Source: Epiperipatus broadwayi
Taxonomy: Eukaryota; Onychophora; Udeonychophora; Euonychophora; Peripatidae
Assembly: GCA_028023455.1 (NCBI GenBank)
Contig: JAQFVV010000042.1
Span: 7,337,922 to 7,401,921 of the forward strand
Direction of reading: 5' to 3'
Length of the DNA stretch: 64,000 nucleotides
Shown here: piece by piece, positions 49,514 through 59,900 of the stretch
Numbering within the stretch: position 1 is the first letter of the stretch
Layout: the number at the start of each line of letters is the position of its first letter
Notes under the pieces: generated by a model
What the model was told of the DNA's origin: nothing
The model's input: only the letters and a program-made list of their open reading frames with translations
The model's database searches: none
Program-made: the position numbers and the translations under genes

Positions 49514-52500
49514 CAGGGGCCAGAAACCTATGGCTCTTGAGCCAAGTATGCATGCTATTCTGGCTGTCCACCGAATATTTAAACACTATTCATATACAAT
49601 AACAAGATATTATTCTTGAAAGTTCCGCTTGCACTTCGGTTCATAGGCTGCAATTCAACGTCAGTCGATGTTGAGTGAGTAATAATGCACGAATGAATTT
49701 TACCATCGCAAAATGTATGTTACTTATTCATTTATTATTTTATGTTACTACCATTATAAATATTTATTAATTAAATTTTAAATGGATTTTTATATAGATT
49801 TATATCCTTTTTATTTACAAATACCCAAATAATATAAAAAAAAAATGTCTACATTTTCTTATTTTTATTTAAAGGAGAATATGGGGATGTTTTTGGGGTG
49901 TGTTGTATAACATCAGTGGTAGATAACTGCAATTTGATTGGATATAAATGATAGAGATAGGTACTTTGTATTTTATTATTTAATGGAATTAAGGAAATGG
50001 GAATATATTTTGTTTTTAATATTTTTATTTTGTTATTTATAAATTATTATTATTAAATTTTGTTGCAATTCATTTTGATATTTCAAATAATTTTATTTTT
50101 AAAATATTCATTCTTATCTTGTACCTTTCTATCAGTTTCTAATTTAGTGCTTGTTAAGTTCTTCAAATGGCGCTAGTGAACATCATGCTACAAAATTTAG
50201 CCAGGAGTTGAGCATTCTTTTCTGTTCCATGGATAATACAGTGACTTTGCTGACTTTCCTTCAGTACGGCAGAACATGGCGAGCAAGCAAAGAAGCAAAT
50301 TTGTTAATGTTTGCATTTGTGTTGTTCGAGGCAGCTGTATAATTTTATTTTAATAACAATGAGAACTTTTTACTAAAGATAGCTTCTGCGTAATTTATAA
50401 TTTATTTTCTTTGACATCATAAAAGTGAAAAATATGACAATGAATCAAATAAATAACATAAAACAGACATTGACTATTGTGTTTTCTAAGATGAATGGAC
50501 ATACAATTTTGTGTTTATCAAAAATTTTGACAGAATGCCAACTTGTTTAATTTGTCATGACAAACTTTGAAATAATAAAAAAGGTAATTTAGAGTGACAT
50601 TTTCTCATAAAACATAAGATGTTTTCCGAAGATTATCCAGCAAGAGATGAATGAAAAAAAGCCATGGATGAGTTAAGCAAAAGACATACATATATTCAAT
50701 AATTGAATAAAATCATCGAATGAGATAATGGCAGCCAGTTTCGTGGTAGCTCATAATATTATGAAGTGAGGCAAGTCATTTACAGATGATGAATATATGA
50801 AGGAATGTTTTATAAATATATCTGAAAAACTTTTTAACGATTTTAAAAACCAAAAAGACATTTAAAAAATTCAAGACATTCCTCTTTCTGCTAAAACGAT
50901 CAGAGACAGATCATTAAAAATGGCAAAAGATGTAACCAAACAACAGAATAACAATATAAAAGTTTCATCAGTTATTTCTATTGCTTTGGATGAATCTACT
51001 AATTCAAATGATACGGTGCAAATAAGTTTTTTTGCAAAATACTTTATATCAGAAAGGCTTCAAGAAGAATTGTTTGTGCTACTTCCACCTAAATGGAAAA
51101 CTCGAGGAGAAAATATGTTATCTGTCGTTCAGTGTTTGCAAAATAAAGGCATCAATTTCAATAAGCTAATTTCGATTAGTACCAATGGTGCAGCCAATAT
51201 GACTGGCAAAGATAAGTTTTATTAATCATATAAAACAATATGTTTGAGCATGATGTATTAACTTTTCATTGTGTAATTCATCAGGAAGCTTTGTGTGTAG
51301 AAACCTTTCCAGAAGAGATTCATGAAGTCATGAATTTGGCAATAAAAATTATAAATTTTATTGCATCAAAGTCACTGAATTATCGACAATTCCAAGAATT
51401 TTAATTTGAAGTAGAGAGACAGTATTCAGATTTAGTATTGCGTAATAAAGTGCAATGGCTTTTCAGGGGTGACGTTTTAAAATGATTTGTGGCCTGTTTA
51501 AGTGAAATTGAATTTTTTTTACGTGAGAAAAACAATAATTATGTGAATTACACAACCATCAATGATTGCAAAATTTACTTTATGATAGACATGACACAAC
51601 ATTTCAATCAGCTAAATGTAAGAATACAGGGAAAGGGTAACAACTATTGGAAGAAATATTGAGTTTTGAGAGGAAATTAATTTTATTCACAGATGATTTG
51701 GACAAAAAATTATTAACACCTTTTACTCATTTGAAATTATTAAGAAAATAATATTAACATTGACTTGCAAAATATTTGAAAAATATTCAAAATTCATTTG
51801 CTGCTTGTTTTCATGATTTCAGAAAACACAAAACCATTTTATTATTTTTAACTGATCTAATTAATATTGATTTTCACCACATGAATTTTACAAATTTTTC
51901 TTCAATCATTCATGCTGAATTTGAGTTACAAATAATAGATCTCAAATCAAAAGAAATGTGGAACTCAAAATTCAGAAAACTTGCTAGTGATTTAGAAAAC
52001 TATAAGAGACAAAAAGAGAAATTAATTTCTCAGCATAAATGGTCTGAATTAAATTCATTAAATACAGCTGAAAAACTCATATTTGATACTTAGAATTTTC
52101 TTTCAGAATCATTTCATCATGTAAAAATATATGCCTTTGCAATTTTAACTATTTTCAGTTCAACTTATTGTTGCGAACAATCATTCTCCAATATGAATCT
52201 GATCAAATGCAATTGATGAAAGTTTGGAATCATGCTTACAATTAAAAGTTACAAATTATTTACCGAATATTGATAACTATTAAAAGAGATTCAACAACAG
52301 AAACCGCATTAAGAAATTTATTATTTTATTCATTTTGTTGTATTAGTTATTAATAGAATAAATGTTGAATAAAAGATATGTTTTCTTGTAATTCAAATTT
52401 AGTGCTCTATAATTTTATAAAATAATTGTTGTTAAGTATATGGCTCAGTCGTTTAAATAAAAATTATATTTATCATCTATTTGGCTCTTCCCTTAATTAA

Positions 52501-52515
52501 GGTTGCTGACCTCTG
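49514..52515 (+). mobile_element. hAT DNA transposon, full length but inactive
   Basis: The element is 3002 bp, flanked by a perfect 8-bp duplication (ATATAGAC). Its ends are imperfect inverted repeats: CAGGGGCCAGAAACCT on the left, and CAGAGGTCAGCAACCT reading inward from the right. This CAGNGG...CAGCAACCT form is typical of hAT elements. The interior holds a decayed transposase of the ZBED5/GTF2IRD2/SCAND3-like type, described separately. Retention of both ends and the duplication shows the whole element is present. It lies in sense orientation within intron 4 of TBC1D16, next to coding exon 4. Confidence 0.92.
50535..52250 (+). pseudogene. hAT transposase pseudogene (BED finger, ZBED5/GTF2IRD2-like)
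   Basis: From ATG at 50535 the broken frames give MPTCLICHDKL ... HFLIKHKMF, a C-x2-C and H-x4-H BED-type zinc finger. Next come IALDESTNSNDTVQISFF and the TNGAANMTG block of the RNase H-like core (Asp in LDEST and in the usual TDGA; here the second is Asn). Then HCVIHQEALC and VQWLFRGDVL follow, and near the end STYCCEQSFSNMNLIKC of the hAT dimerisation region. Stops occur at many points, with frameshifts near 51225 and others later. The longest open pieces are 50920-51225 and 51776-52093. It cannot encode an active transposase. Confidence 0.88.
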
Positions 52516-52523
52516 ATATAGAC
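52516..52523. repeat. 8-bp target-site duplication, right copy (hAT)
   Basis: ATATAGAC, identical to 49506-49513. Confidence 0.9.
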
Positions 52524-53059
52524 AGTCATTTTAATTATTTTACATGTATGTACACTTTTGAAAAATTCTTCTTTTGATTTGAGATCATTTTCATTTAATT
52601 TATACAATGATTGACGTTTATGAATGCCATTCATGAACTTTAAGAATGCAATCCATCTATTAACACTCATTTACCAGTAAACAACCTGCAATCTTTATTT
52701 TCTAATGAAAAATAACTAGTTACCCAATTACTGACTATTATTAGATAGCTATGGACTATATATCTAGTCTGCTTGTGATCTGAAAGTCAAGATCCACTTA
52801 GATGAATTCAAACCTTAGATTGTGAGCATGGTAAGAAAATATCTAACTATTATGGTACAAGGTTCTTTTTTTTTTTTAATTTTGTTATAACTCTACGCAC
52901 CGATGTGCTCAAGTCTGGATGTATTCTATTATATTTACTAGTAATAAGATTATTTGAATTTAGTCTTTTCTATATATTAATTGTAAAAGTATATTAATAT
53001 AATAATCAATCTAAATAAAATTGAAACAAACAACTAATTATATTTACAATTATTTAATT
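52524..53059. other. Intron stretch without recognised gene
   Basis: AT-rich intronic sequence between the hAT element and the Penelope-like element. Around 52750-52860 it has some SINE-like character but no clear box motifs. Confidence 0.4.
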
Positions 53060-55575
53060 ATCAACTCGGCTTTCATTTCTTATTGAGATCTTTTCAAGAT
53101 ATAAAAGTTTTATACATCACATGACTTATTAACTACATTTACTCCACCTATTAGACATTATTTTACCTTCAACAATATAATTAACATTTCACATATAAAT
53201 ACATAAACAAATGACATAACATAAAAAATAAAATTAAATAAAAAAATAATAATAATTTAAAACTATATAAATACATATATTTTAATATACCTATATAAAT
53301 AAATAAATAATTATTCAACTTTCCCTTCCCTTTTATAAACCCTCATTCACAATTCAACCCTAGCTTTTTACCATAATTTTTAAATCTTCCAATTGTCTAA
53401 TAATGCCCATTTAATCGTAATCTTGCTGGATCTTGAACTATATTTACACATCTATCCAAATTTTTCTGAATGTATAAAGTTTCATAACATATCCTTTTCC
53501 GATAATTTTTCACATGTTTTATAACTCTAATATTCTTCTCACACTCCATTTTATGACCAGTATCTAAATAATGTATATATGGACCTATCTTAATATCTTT
53601 CCTATTAATTGCTCTATCATGCTCATTCCCTCTATCACTCATCATTCATCCTGTCTGTTCTATATATATCTTATTACAATTCCACATTCAATTTTATAAA
53701 CCATTTCTCCCTTACTATTTATACCATTTGTATTACAGAAACATCTACCCAAAGACTTACTATTTTCCCAAGCTATTCTTATATCATCTAGTAACTTCTC
53801 TCTTACTAACTTTTTATACACATCCCTTGAATACGGAATAGACATTCAATTAAAATGTTTATATTTATTCTTAGCATACTTATTTCTACTATTTATATTT
53901 TGATTTCTAAAAATTGTTTTAATTACCTTTTTTTTATATCCTATTTTAACATAATAATTCTCTACTTCTAATTTTTGCTCATATGCCTTTTTCTTATCTA
54001 ATGTAGGTTTATCATTTTTTAATTTTTCTATCTTTAATATAATGCTTCACCACTATTTCATTCATCATTCCTCTCCACAAAAATATCTTAAGTATTTTAA
54101 TCCATTTATCTCTTTCTCCACTGTAAACCTAATTTTATATTTATTATTATTCAATTCATTAAAAATCTTGTCAATACTTCTACCATTTTCAATAACAATA
54201 ATATCATCCACATACCTATAATATTCCATAATTTCTTTATTTTTTATAAACTTATCTACTACACTGTCCTCTATACTGCTTACAACTACTGATGATAATA
54301 TCCCACTTATTGAACACCCCATAACCCATCCTCTTTCTACACTCCAAAATTCTTCCTTATATTTAAAATACAAATCCTCATCTACTATTAGTAATGTTTC
54401 ATAAATAATATGTATCCAATCCTCTGACAAAACACCACCTATTTTCAATTTAGTCATAACTATTTCTATACTCTCCTTTCTAGGTACACTTTAGTACAGT
54501 ATCTCAATATCAAATGATGCAATCATTCCATTTCTATTTAACTTAATATTCCTTAACTTAATAATTTGTTCAGAATTTTTTATACAATATTTACCAAATC
54601 CAATTACTTCAACAATCTTTTTATATACAAATTACATATACCTTTAAGTTTATAATTATTAAAATCCAAATTACTCTTATTGGCATATTCTCGTTGTGGG
54701 TCTTAATTTTCCCTGCTATACACGAATGCTCAAAACTTGTAGGAAATAAACATTTATATTCCTTTTCATTTCTTCATTTTATATATAATTCAACAATAAT
54801 TTATATTTTGTTTTAATCTTATTTCCAGGATCTTTATTTAACCTTTTATATTCTTATTTAACCATATCTTCATGTATTTTTCTCTCATAGTCCAATTCAT
54901 TTAAAATTACAAATCATGAACCTTTATCTTCTCTTGTTACTATTAAACTTTCTTTCTTTACCTTCTCAGCATTTTTATATATTGTAGCCTTTTTTTTCCA
55001 TTCCTTCTTATTATATTTAATTCTTCTATTTACAATATTATTAATTTTTGACTGTAATTCAACTTTTAAATCATTTTTTATATTTGCTGGTTCCACACTT
55101 ACAATAATTGCCTTTTGAACATCACTATTTACAAACGGTAGGTACTTAACTCCTTTATTTAAAACATTTGACTCTTCATTATCAAATTCCACATTAGATA
55201 GATTTATAAAATTATTCTCTACTTTTTTACTCCATTCACTTTTAGTATACATATTATTTAATCCACTTTTAAAATTTTCTTCTTTATAATATAACCATTT
55301 CCATTTACGATCATATTTCTTCCAAAGTCTATTTCTTAATTCAATATTATGAACCAACAAACCGATCTTTATACACTCAAATAAATCTTCAGATATATAT
55401 TTTTTTAATATATATTTCTTCCTATTATACTTTTTAATATTATAATCAATTTCAACATATTTTTCTTTTAAAAACCAATTTAAAATTTTACTTGAATTTT
55501 ATTACGTAAACCTTTATTTTTAGAAATTTTCGCATTATTAATTCTAAACTTACATGATATAGGCATTATTTCATT
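53060..55575 (-). mobile_element. Penelope-like retroelement with RT and GIY-YIG remains
   Basis: On the minus strand the order from about 55575 downward is an N-terminal region, reverse transcriptase, GIY-YIG endonuclease, then a 3' region. At 53061-53099 the 3' region carries CTTGAAAAGATCTC ... GAAAGCCGAG, a hammerhead-like GAAA block comparable to that in the foldback copy at 4100-4145. Reverse transcriptase linked to a GIY-YIG endonuclease in this order is diagnostic of Penelope-like elements. Stops and frameshifts split it into four main open pieces (54914-55360, 54065-54457, 53660-53845, 53397-53645). Target duplications were not identified. The element sits antisense to TBC1D16. Confidence 0.85.
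53397..55572 (-). pseudogene. Penelope-like polyprotein pseudogene (RT + GIY-YIG)
   Basis: Reading on the minus strand, an upstream piece ends NVLNKGVKYLP ... VTREDKGS, the usual lead-in to the Penelope-type RT. FDIEILY.SVP follows near 54500 (motif A region; one stop inside). The piece at 54065-54457 has GWVMGCSISGILSS (motif B) and YYRYVDDIIVI, with the catalytic YVDD of motif C at residues 82-85 of that frame. The linker IPYSRDVYKKLVREKL leads to GEMVYKIECG, the first half of GIY-YIG. The last frame carries MSDRGNEHDRAINR, YIHYLDTGHKME and YETLYIQKNLDRCVNI, matching the fragment at 7640-7947. Multiple stops make it non-functional. Confidence 0.85.
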
Positions 55576-56063
55576 CTGTTTATATTTATTAAAAATAATT
55601 ATTATATTAAGTATATATCAATAACAATGTTTTGGACAAGTAATTATTTTTATATTGGATATTTGATCATTGTATATAAGTATATTAATGTACATTAACC
55701 ACATTTGCACAATAATTAGGTTATCAATAATGAGTTTGCGGTACATACCTTGAAAGTATACTTACAATTATTTTTAGCATATCATTAAGTTTTAAATAAG
55801 CATATATATATATTATTATTATTATTATTATCACATTATATTTATAATTACATATATGATATGTGAATACAGTATTTATTATAGAGTTTTAAAAATTTGT
55901 GAGACATATCTATTCTATAAAATTAATGTCAGCTTTTTGCTCTCTGGCTTTGTTCTAAAAAGATCTAAAATATAGTAAGTAATGGTCATTTTCTTACCAT
56001 AAAAAGTTATTGAACAAAGCAGCCAGAGGATAGTTTATATATTAATTAAAACAGAATTTATAT
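55576..56063. other. Intron stretch without recognised gene
   Basis: AT-rich sequence with (TA)n and (TTA)n microsatellite runs near 55803-55835. Nothing else recognised. Confidence 0.5.
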
Positions 56064-56067
56064 ATAT
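56064..56067. repeat. 4-bp target-site duplication ATAT, left copy
   Basis: ATAT before TGTAACC, matched by ATAT at 56560-56563. The left flank is an AT microsatellite, so chance is possible. Confidence 0.45.
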
Positions 56068-56559
56068 TGTAACCAGTTGGGTTGCATAACACACACTAAT
56101 ATAGTGTGTGTGCATATATATATATATATAAAGTAAAGGAAAAGTAGAAATAAACACAGACATAAATTTTTGTAGATATTTTTTTATATTTCCTAAAATA
56201 AAATAATAATAAGTAAAGGGTTAAATAACTCTGGGTTTAAAATAAAATTTCATTATGAAATTAATGTTTTAAAAAGATCTGATAAATATTATTTGTAATT
56301 CTGATTTTGAAATTTAAAAGTAAGCATGTTTTCTGATAATTTTAAAAAATGTCTGTTTTTGAAATCTTTAATTAATTTGTAAATACCTATTATTTAAGTA
56401 AAAACATGTATACGGGATTAGAGAGATAAAAATAAAACTCTGTTTTCAATCAAGGTGTTGTTATCACTCAGATGATTCAATAAAGGGGCTGATAAAAATA
56501 TCAACTGCAGTCTGGATAGTAATTTTTGTAAGAACAGGTCAGCTGCAAAGTTGGTTACA
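56068..56559 (+). mobile_element. 492-bp solo-LTR-like element
   Basis: It starts TGTAACCAGTTGG and ends AAGTTGGTTACA, so the terminal 8 bases are perfect inverted repeats (TGTAACCA/TGGTTACA) with TG...CA ends, flanked by ATAT. AATAAAACTC near 56430 could be a polyadenylation signal followed by a short R/U5-like stretch (TGTTTTCAATCAAGGTGTTG), which suggests + orientation. There is no open frame. Size and ends fit a solo LTR of a Gypsy-type retrotransposon. The ends resemble those of the nested element at 21652, but the bodies are unrelated as far as I can see. Confidence 0.55.
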
Positions 56560-56563
56560 ATAT

Positions 56564-59500
56564 TTTGTTGCAGCTTGTTGAAGTTTGCAGCAGTTGGTTT
56601 TAGCTGACCGTAGAGTTGGCAGAATAGCTACCATGAATTGATTTAGCTGAAAGTAGGACAGTAGATTCAGGAGCTGCTACTATTTTCCTTCACAGGAGTT
56701 TTGATTTATTTGAATCTGGGTCACTTCTGAATTGATAGCCTGAACAAATGAGGACAAAATAGGTTGCCAACTTTAACCTTACCAAATCCTAGTCTAAGTG
56801 GAACCAACTGCAGAACAATCCTTACCTGGACTATACCAATGACTTCCTGAGATGGATGAATAATTAATTACATGTATTCTGTGTCAGCTATGTGTAGAGA
56901 AGTACAAATAAACATATATAAAATGGTGAGTGACTTTATATGTAACGAAAATTTAAATAATTCATTTTAATAGTGATAGTGATATATACAGTATATATAT
57001 CGAAACAGATATTTTAAATAATTGATATAGGGAAAACGATATTTAAAATCTATATTTTTAAATTTAAAGACTTCTAATAAATCAATCAACAATAATCTTA
57101 CAAAACAGATTTTGTTTATTTTAAAGGAAACTATATCAGGCTAAGTAAAATTTATCATAAAAAAAATATGTGAATGTTATAATGTAATTTCAGCAAAGAA
57201 TTTAATTTTGAAAATATATATTTTAATAACTTTATTATTGTAATAAATTAAAATAGAAAAACACGTATATACACGTACACACATATATGTAAATTTTAAG
57301 CCTTTCATTGTATTTTATATAACAATTAAGATATGTTATGTAAATAAATTAATATATTTCACTGATATGCGGTTTAAAAAAAACTAGCATAAAGTATTTG
57401 CATTATTAAAATAGGAGTTAAAAAGTTTAACCATTTATTATTTTTATGTGACATGTTAAATATGTTCTGAAATTTCACACACACGCATGTATGTGTGCAT
57501 ATATCTGTCAGTTGTATTGCAAATTCCAATGCTTGTCAAATATTACTTATAGGTAAAATTTTAATCATTTTTTTAATATTATATGTCAATTCAAACATGT
57601 TCATTTTGTATCAAGCCATATGCCTGTGTGCTTAGTGTGTTTTAAGTAAACCTAATGTATTAAATACCTAAATCAATGTAATAATTTGAATTTTGTAATC
57701 AAAATGTGTGTAATCTTATTTTTATAGACCTTAATTTTTTTTTTATTATTAATGAACTCGTATTCAATTGTTAAAAATTGTATTCCACCATCTCTTGGTC
57801 AACAGTAATAGAGCTTATGTTCTCTGAACTAGATTCGAGCATGGGATGAATATATAAATGGGGATGTGTATTTAGTGCTTTTGGGGCATCCAGAAATGAT
57901 CAATCATCATCATCATCCTGGTTGGCGCATAAGATTATATTCTTTAAAGCCCATGCACTTTCGTTTATTTTCGTTTAGCCTTATTAGGAGTAAATTTATA
58001 GTTGGCCAGTACAAGTGGTGTGAGCATTGATGATGATCAGCATGTTTTAATATCCCAGCATTATTGTTTAGATTTTTCTGGTTATATATTCTGATGGATG
58101 AGCACTTAGTTTGTGCCTCTGAAAGACCCATTTCCAATCCAGTCACAAGATTGACTGTTGATTTATTGTACTGATTTATTTTAATTGTTGATCATTCTTG
58201 ATGAATGGTATTCTGAGTATTACTTATATTTACTTATACTGATAATTACTTTATAATTGTAATGCTAATTGATATATGGTTGATGTATAGTTATTTTAGT
58301 TATTCTAAGGAGTGACTGGCTGATCTCTCAATGATCTCTAATCTCATGCTCCCCTTAAATATGTCTTGTAAAATACTATATTATTTAAATATAATATTTT
58401 ATCTCATTATTTAAATTAATTTTAATTGAAATACTTTTGATTTGGGGTGGATGATGATTTTTCCATCACCCAGTTCCTATCCTTCCAACCCTTTTTCGAT
58501 ACCCCGTCCCGTTACAATATATATATGTATTGTGATAGTTCAATAGTGTTCAAATAATCAATTTAAATTATTTTTTTTAGGAGAACAGAAATTTTCAATT
58601 TATATTATAAGTATGAATATAGCATTGCCAAGAATTACCAAAATGGTGATCAGACAAGGGCAAAACGTGTTGCTAAATTTTAAAAATTGCAGTCTAAGTT
58701 AAAATTAGATAAAAATATTCATTTAAGGATTTAGGTCATCAATCCCAATTATAATTTTGGTGAATTATATTCGGTTTAAAAATACATATAAACAAGCTTT
58801 ACTTCCACAAAACAATTAAATGTGCATGTATGTATTTGTTTGTATGCATAGCTATAATATAAAAATGTTTTCTAGAAATTAAGAATATATTTAATATAAA
58901 GCCATGGGGATAGCAAATAAGCACATAGAATACGCCGTGGAACTATCAATTTTGAAATTTTAATCTTGTTGATTTTAATAAAAATCAAGTAATATGCTAT
59001 CATTTAGTATAAAAATAAACATAAGTAATTGTATATTTGTCATGATAATTTTATTTGAAATAATTTTTCTATGTAAATTATATTATAAATATGGCTGATT
59101 TTTCCATGCAGAAGACAACCGGGAGGACAGTATCATCTGGAAGGAACGTTTTGCCAGGCCATTTCGTATACAAAGTACAATTGAGTGGAAAAGGAGTTTG
59201 AATTTATGTCACTTTTTTATTGTGTGCTCCAAGCATCAGCGAAATGCAGTGTTCTTTTTTTCCTGTTATTCTTTCACTTGAAAGGTTCTTTTTAAACTTT
59301 GCCATTTTAATTATTAAATTTGTTATTATACAGCTGGAAACCACATTGGCCAGCTAAAAATGAAATTATTGGATCATCTTCATCATCAGAATGTTTTACC
59401 TATAGAAACATAATTAAGTATTTAATAACTAGGGCTGATAAAATTCAAATTATCTTTGTGTAACCTTGGAATTATTTAAATTTATAGTTGAAGATTTTAG

Positions 59501-59798
59501 TGTCTTTTAAAATCATGAGAGACTAACCCGCTATGATGAATGGACTAGATTTTATTGTGTTTGTCAGTTTTATAGAAATCATTAATTCAGCTCACCTATG
59601 AAATTTCTGATGCAACCTAATAGCTATGTTTTATCAATTCATGAAAGAAACTGAAATTGTTGGACTATTAAAGTGATGTTATTCCCCTCTCTCTTCTTTA
59701 ATACAATCAGAAAGAAATTGTAATCACCTGCGGGATCCACAACCTAATTACCTCCTTAATGGATTATTTTAAAAGAATTTATGATAAAGAACATTGTC
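56564..59798. other. Intron stretch without recognised gene
   Basis: A somewhat less AT-rich segment (56564-56900) follows the LTR-like element and may belong to other retroelement remains. GTCCCGTTACA|ATAT at about 58506-58520 looks like a lone LTR end, but its partner was not found with confidence. An exon-like open segment at 59113-59280 is discussed as a finding. No gene is supported. Confidence 0.4.
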
Positions 59799-59808
59799 AT
59801 TTGTCTTT
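59799..59808. repeat. 10-bp target-site duplication, left copy
   Basis: ATTTGTCTTT, repeated exactly at 59891-59900. Confidence 0.65.
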
Positions 59809-59890
59809 TTTTCCTTTGTCAAAGCTTTGATCGGGAAGTGAACCCGGGCCAAATGCTTGGAAGGCAACTATGCTAACCACTAGGCCACCA
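59809..59890 (-). mobile_element. 82-bp tRNA-Gly-like retrocopy
   Basis: On the minus strand it reads TGGTGGCCTAGTGGTTAGCA, then TAGTTGCCTTCCAAGCATTT, then GGCCCGGGTTCACTTCCCG. This is close to animal tRNA-Gly with anticodon TCC (loop CTTCCAA). The T arm is intact (CCGGG/CCCGA-type) but the acceptor stem is missing or unpaired, so it is not a functional tRNA gene. A trailing A-rich end (GACAAAGGAAAA) and a 10-bp direct repeat of flank indicate retroposition. It is either a tRNA retropseudogene or a minimal SINE, parallel in design to the insertion at 19004-19115 but from a different tRNA. Confidence 0.7.
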
Positions 59891-59900
59891 ATTTGTCTTT
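59891..59900. repeat. 10-bp target-site duplication, right copy
   Basis: ATTTGTCTTT, identical to 59799-59808. Confidence 0.65.

Noticed and set aside
57913-58146. 77-codon minus-strand frame
   Set aside because: It lies in an ATC-repeat-containing, possibly repeat-derived stretch. No family signature and no evidence of transcription signals.
56941-58516. TGTAACG at 56941 and CCCGTTACA ending at 58516 as the two ends of one LTR-like element
   Set aside because: Flanks are TATA and ATAT, which do not match as a 4-bp duplication, and no second copy exists to confirm the borders. Only the right end was kept, as a weak observation.
59809-59890. Functional tRNA-Gly gene
   Set aside because: The acceptor stem is absent or unpaired and the sequence is framed by a target duplication with an A-rich tail, so it is a retrocopy.
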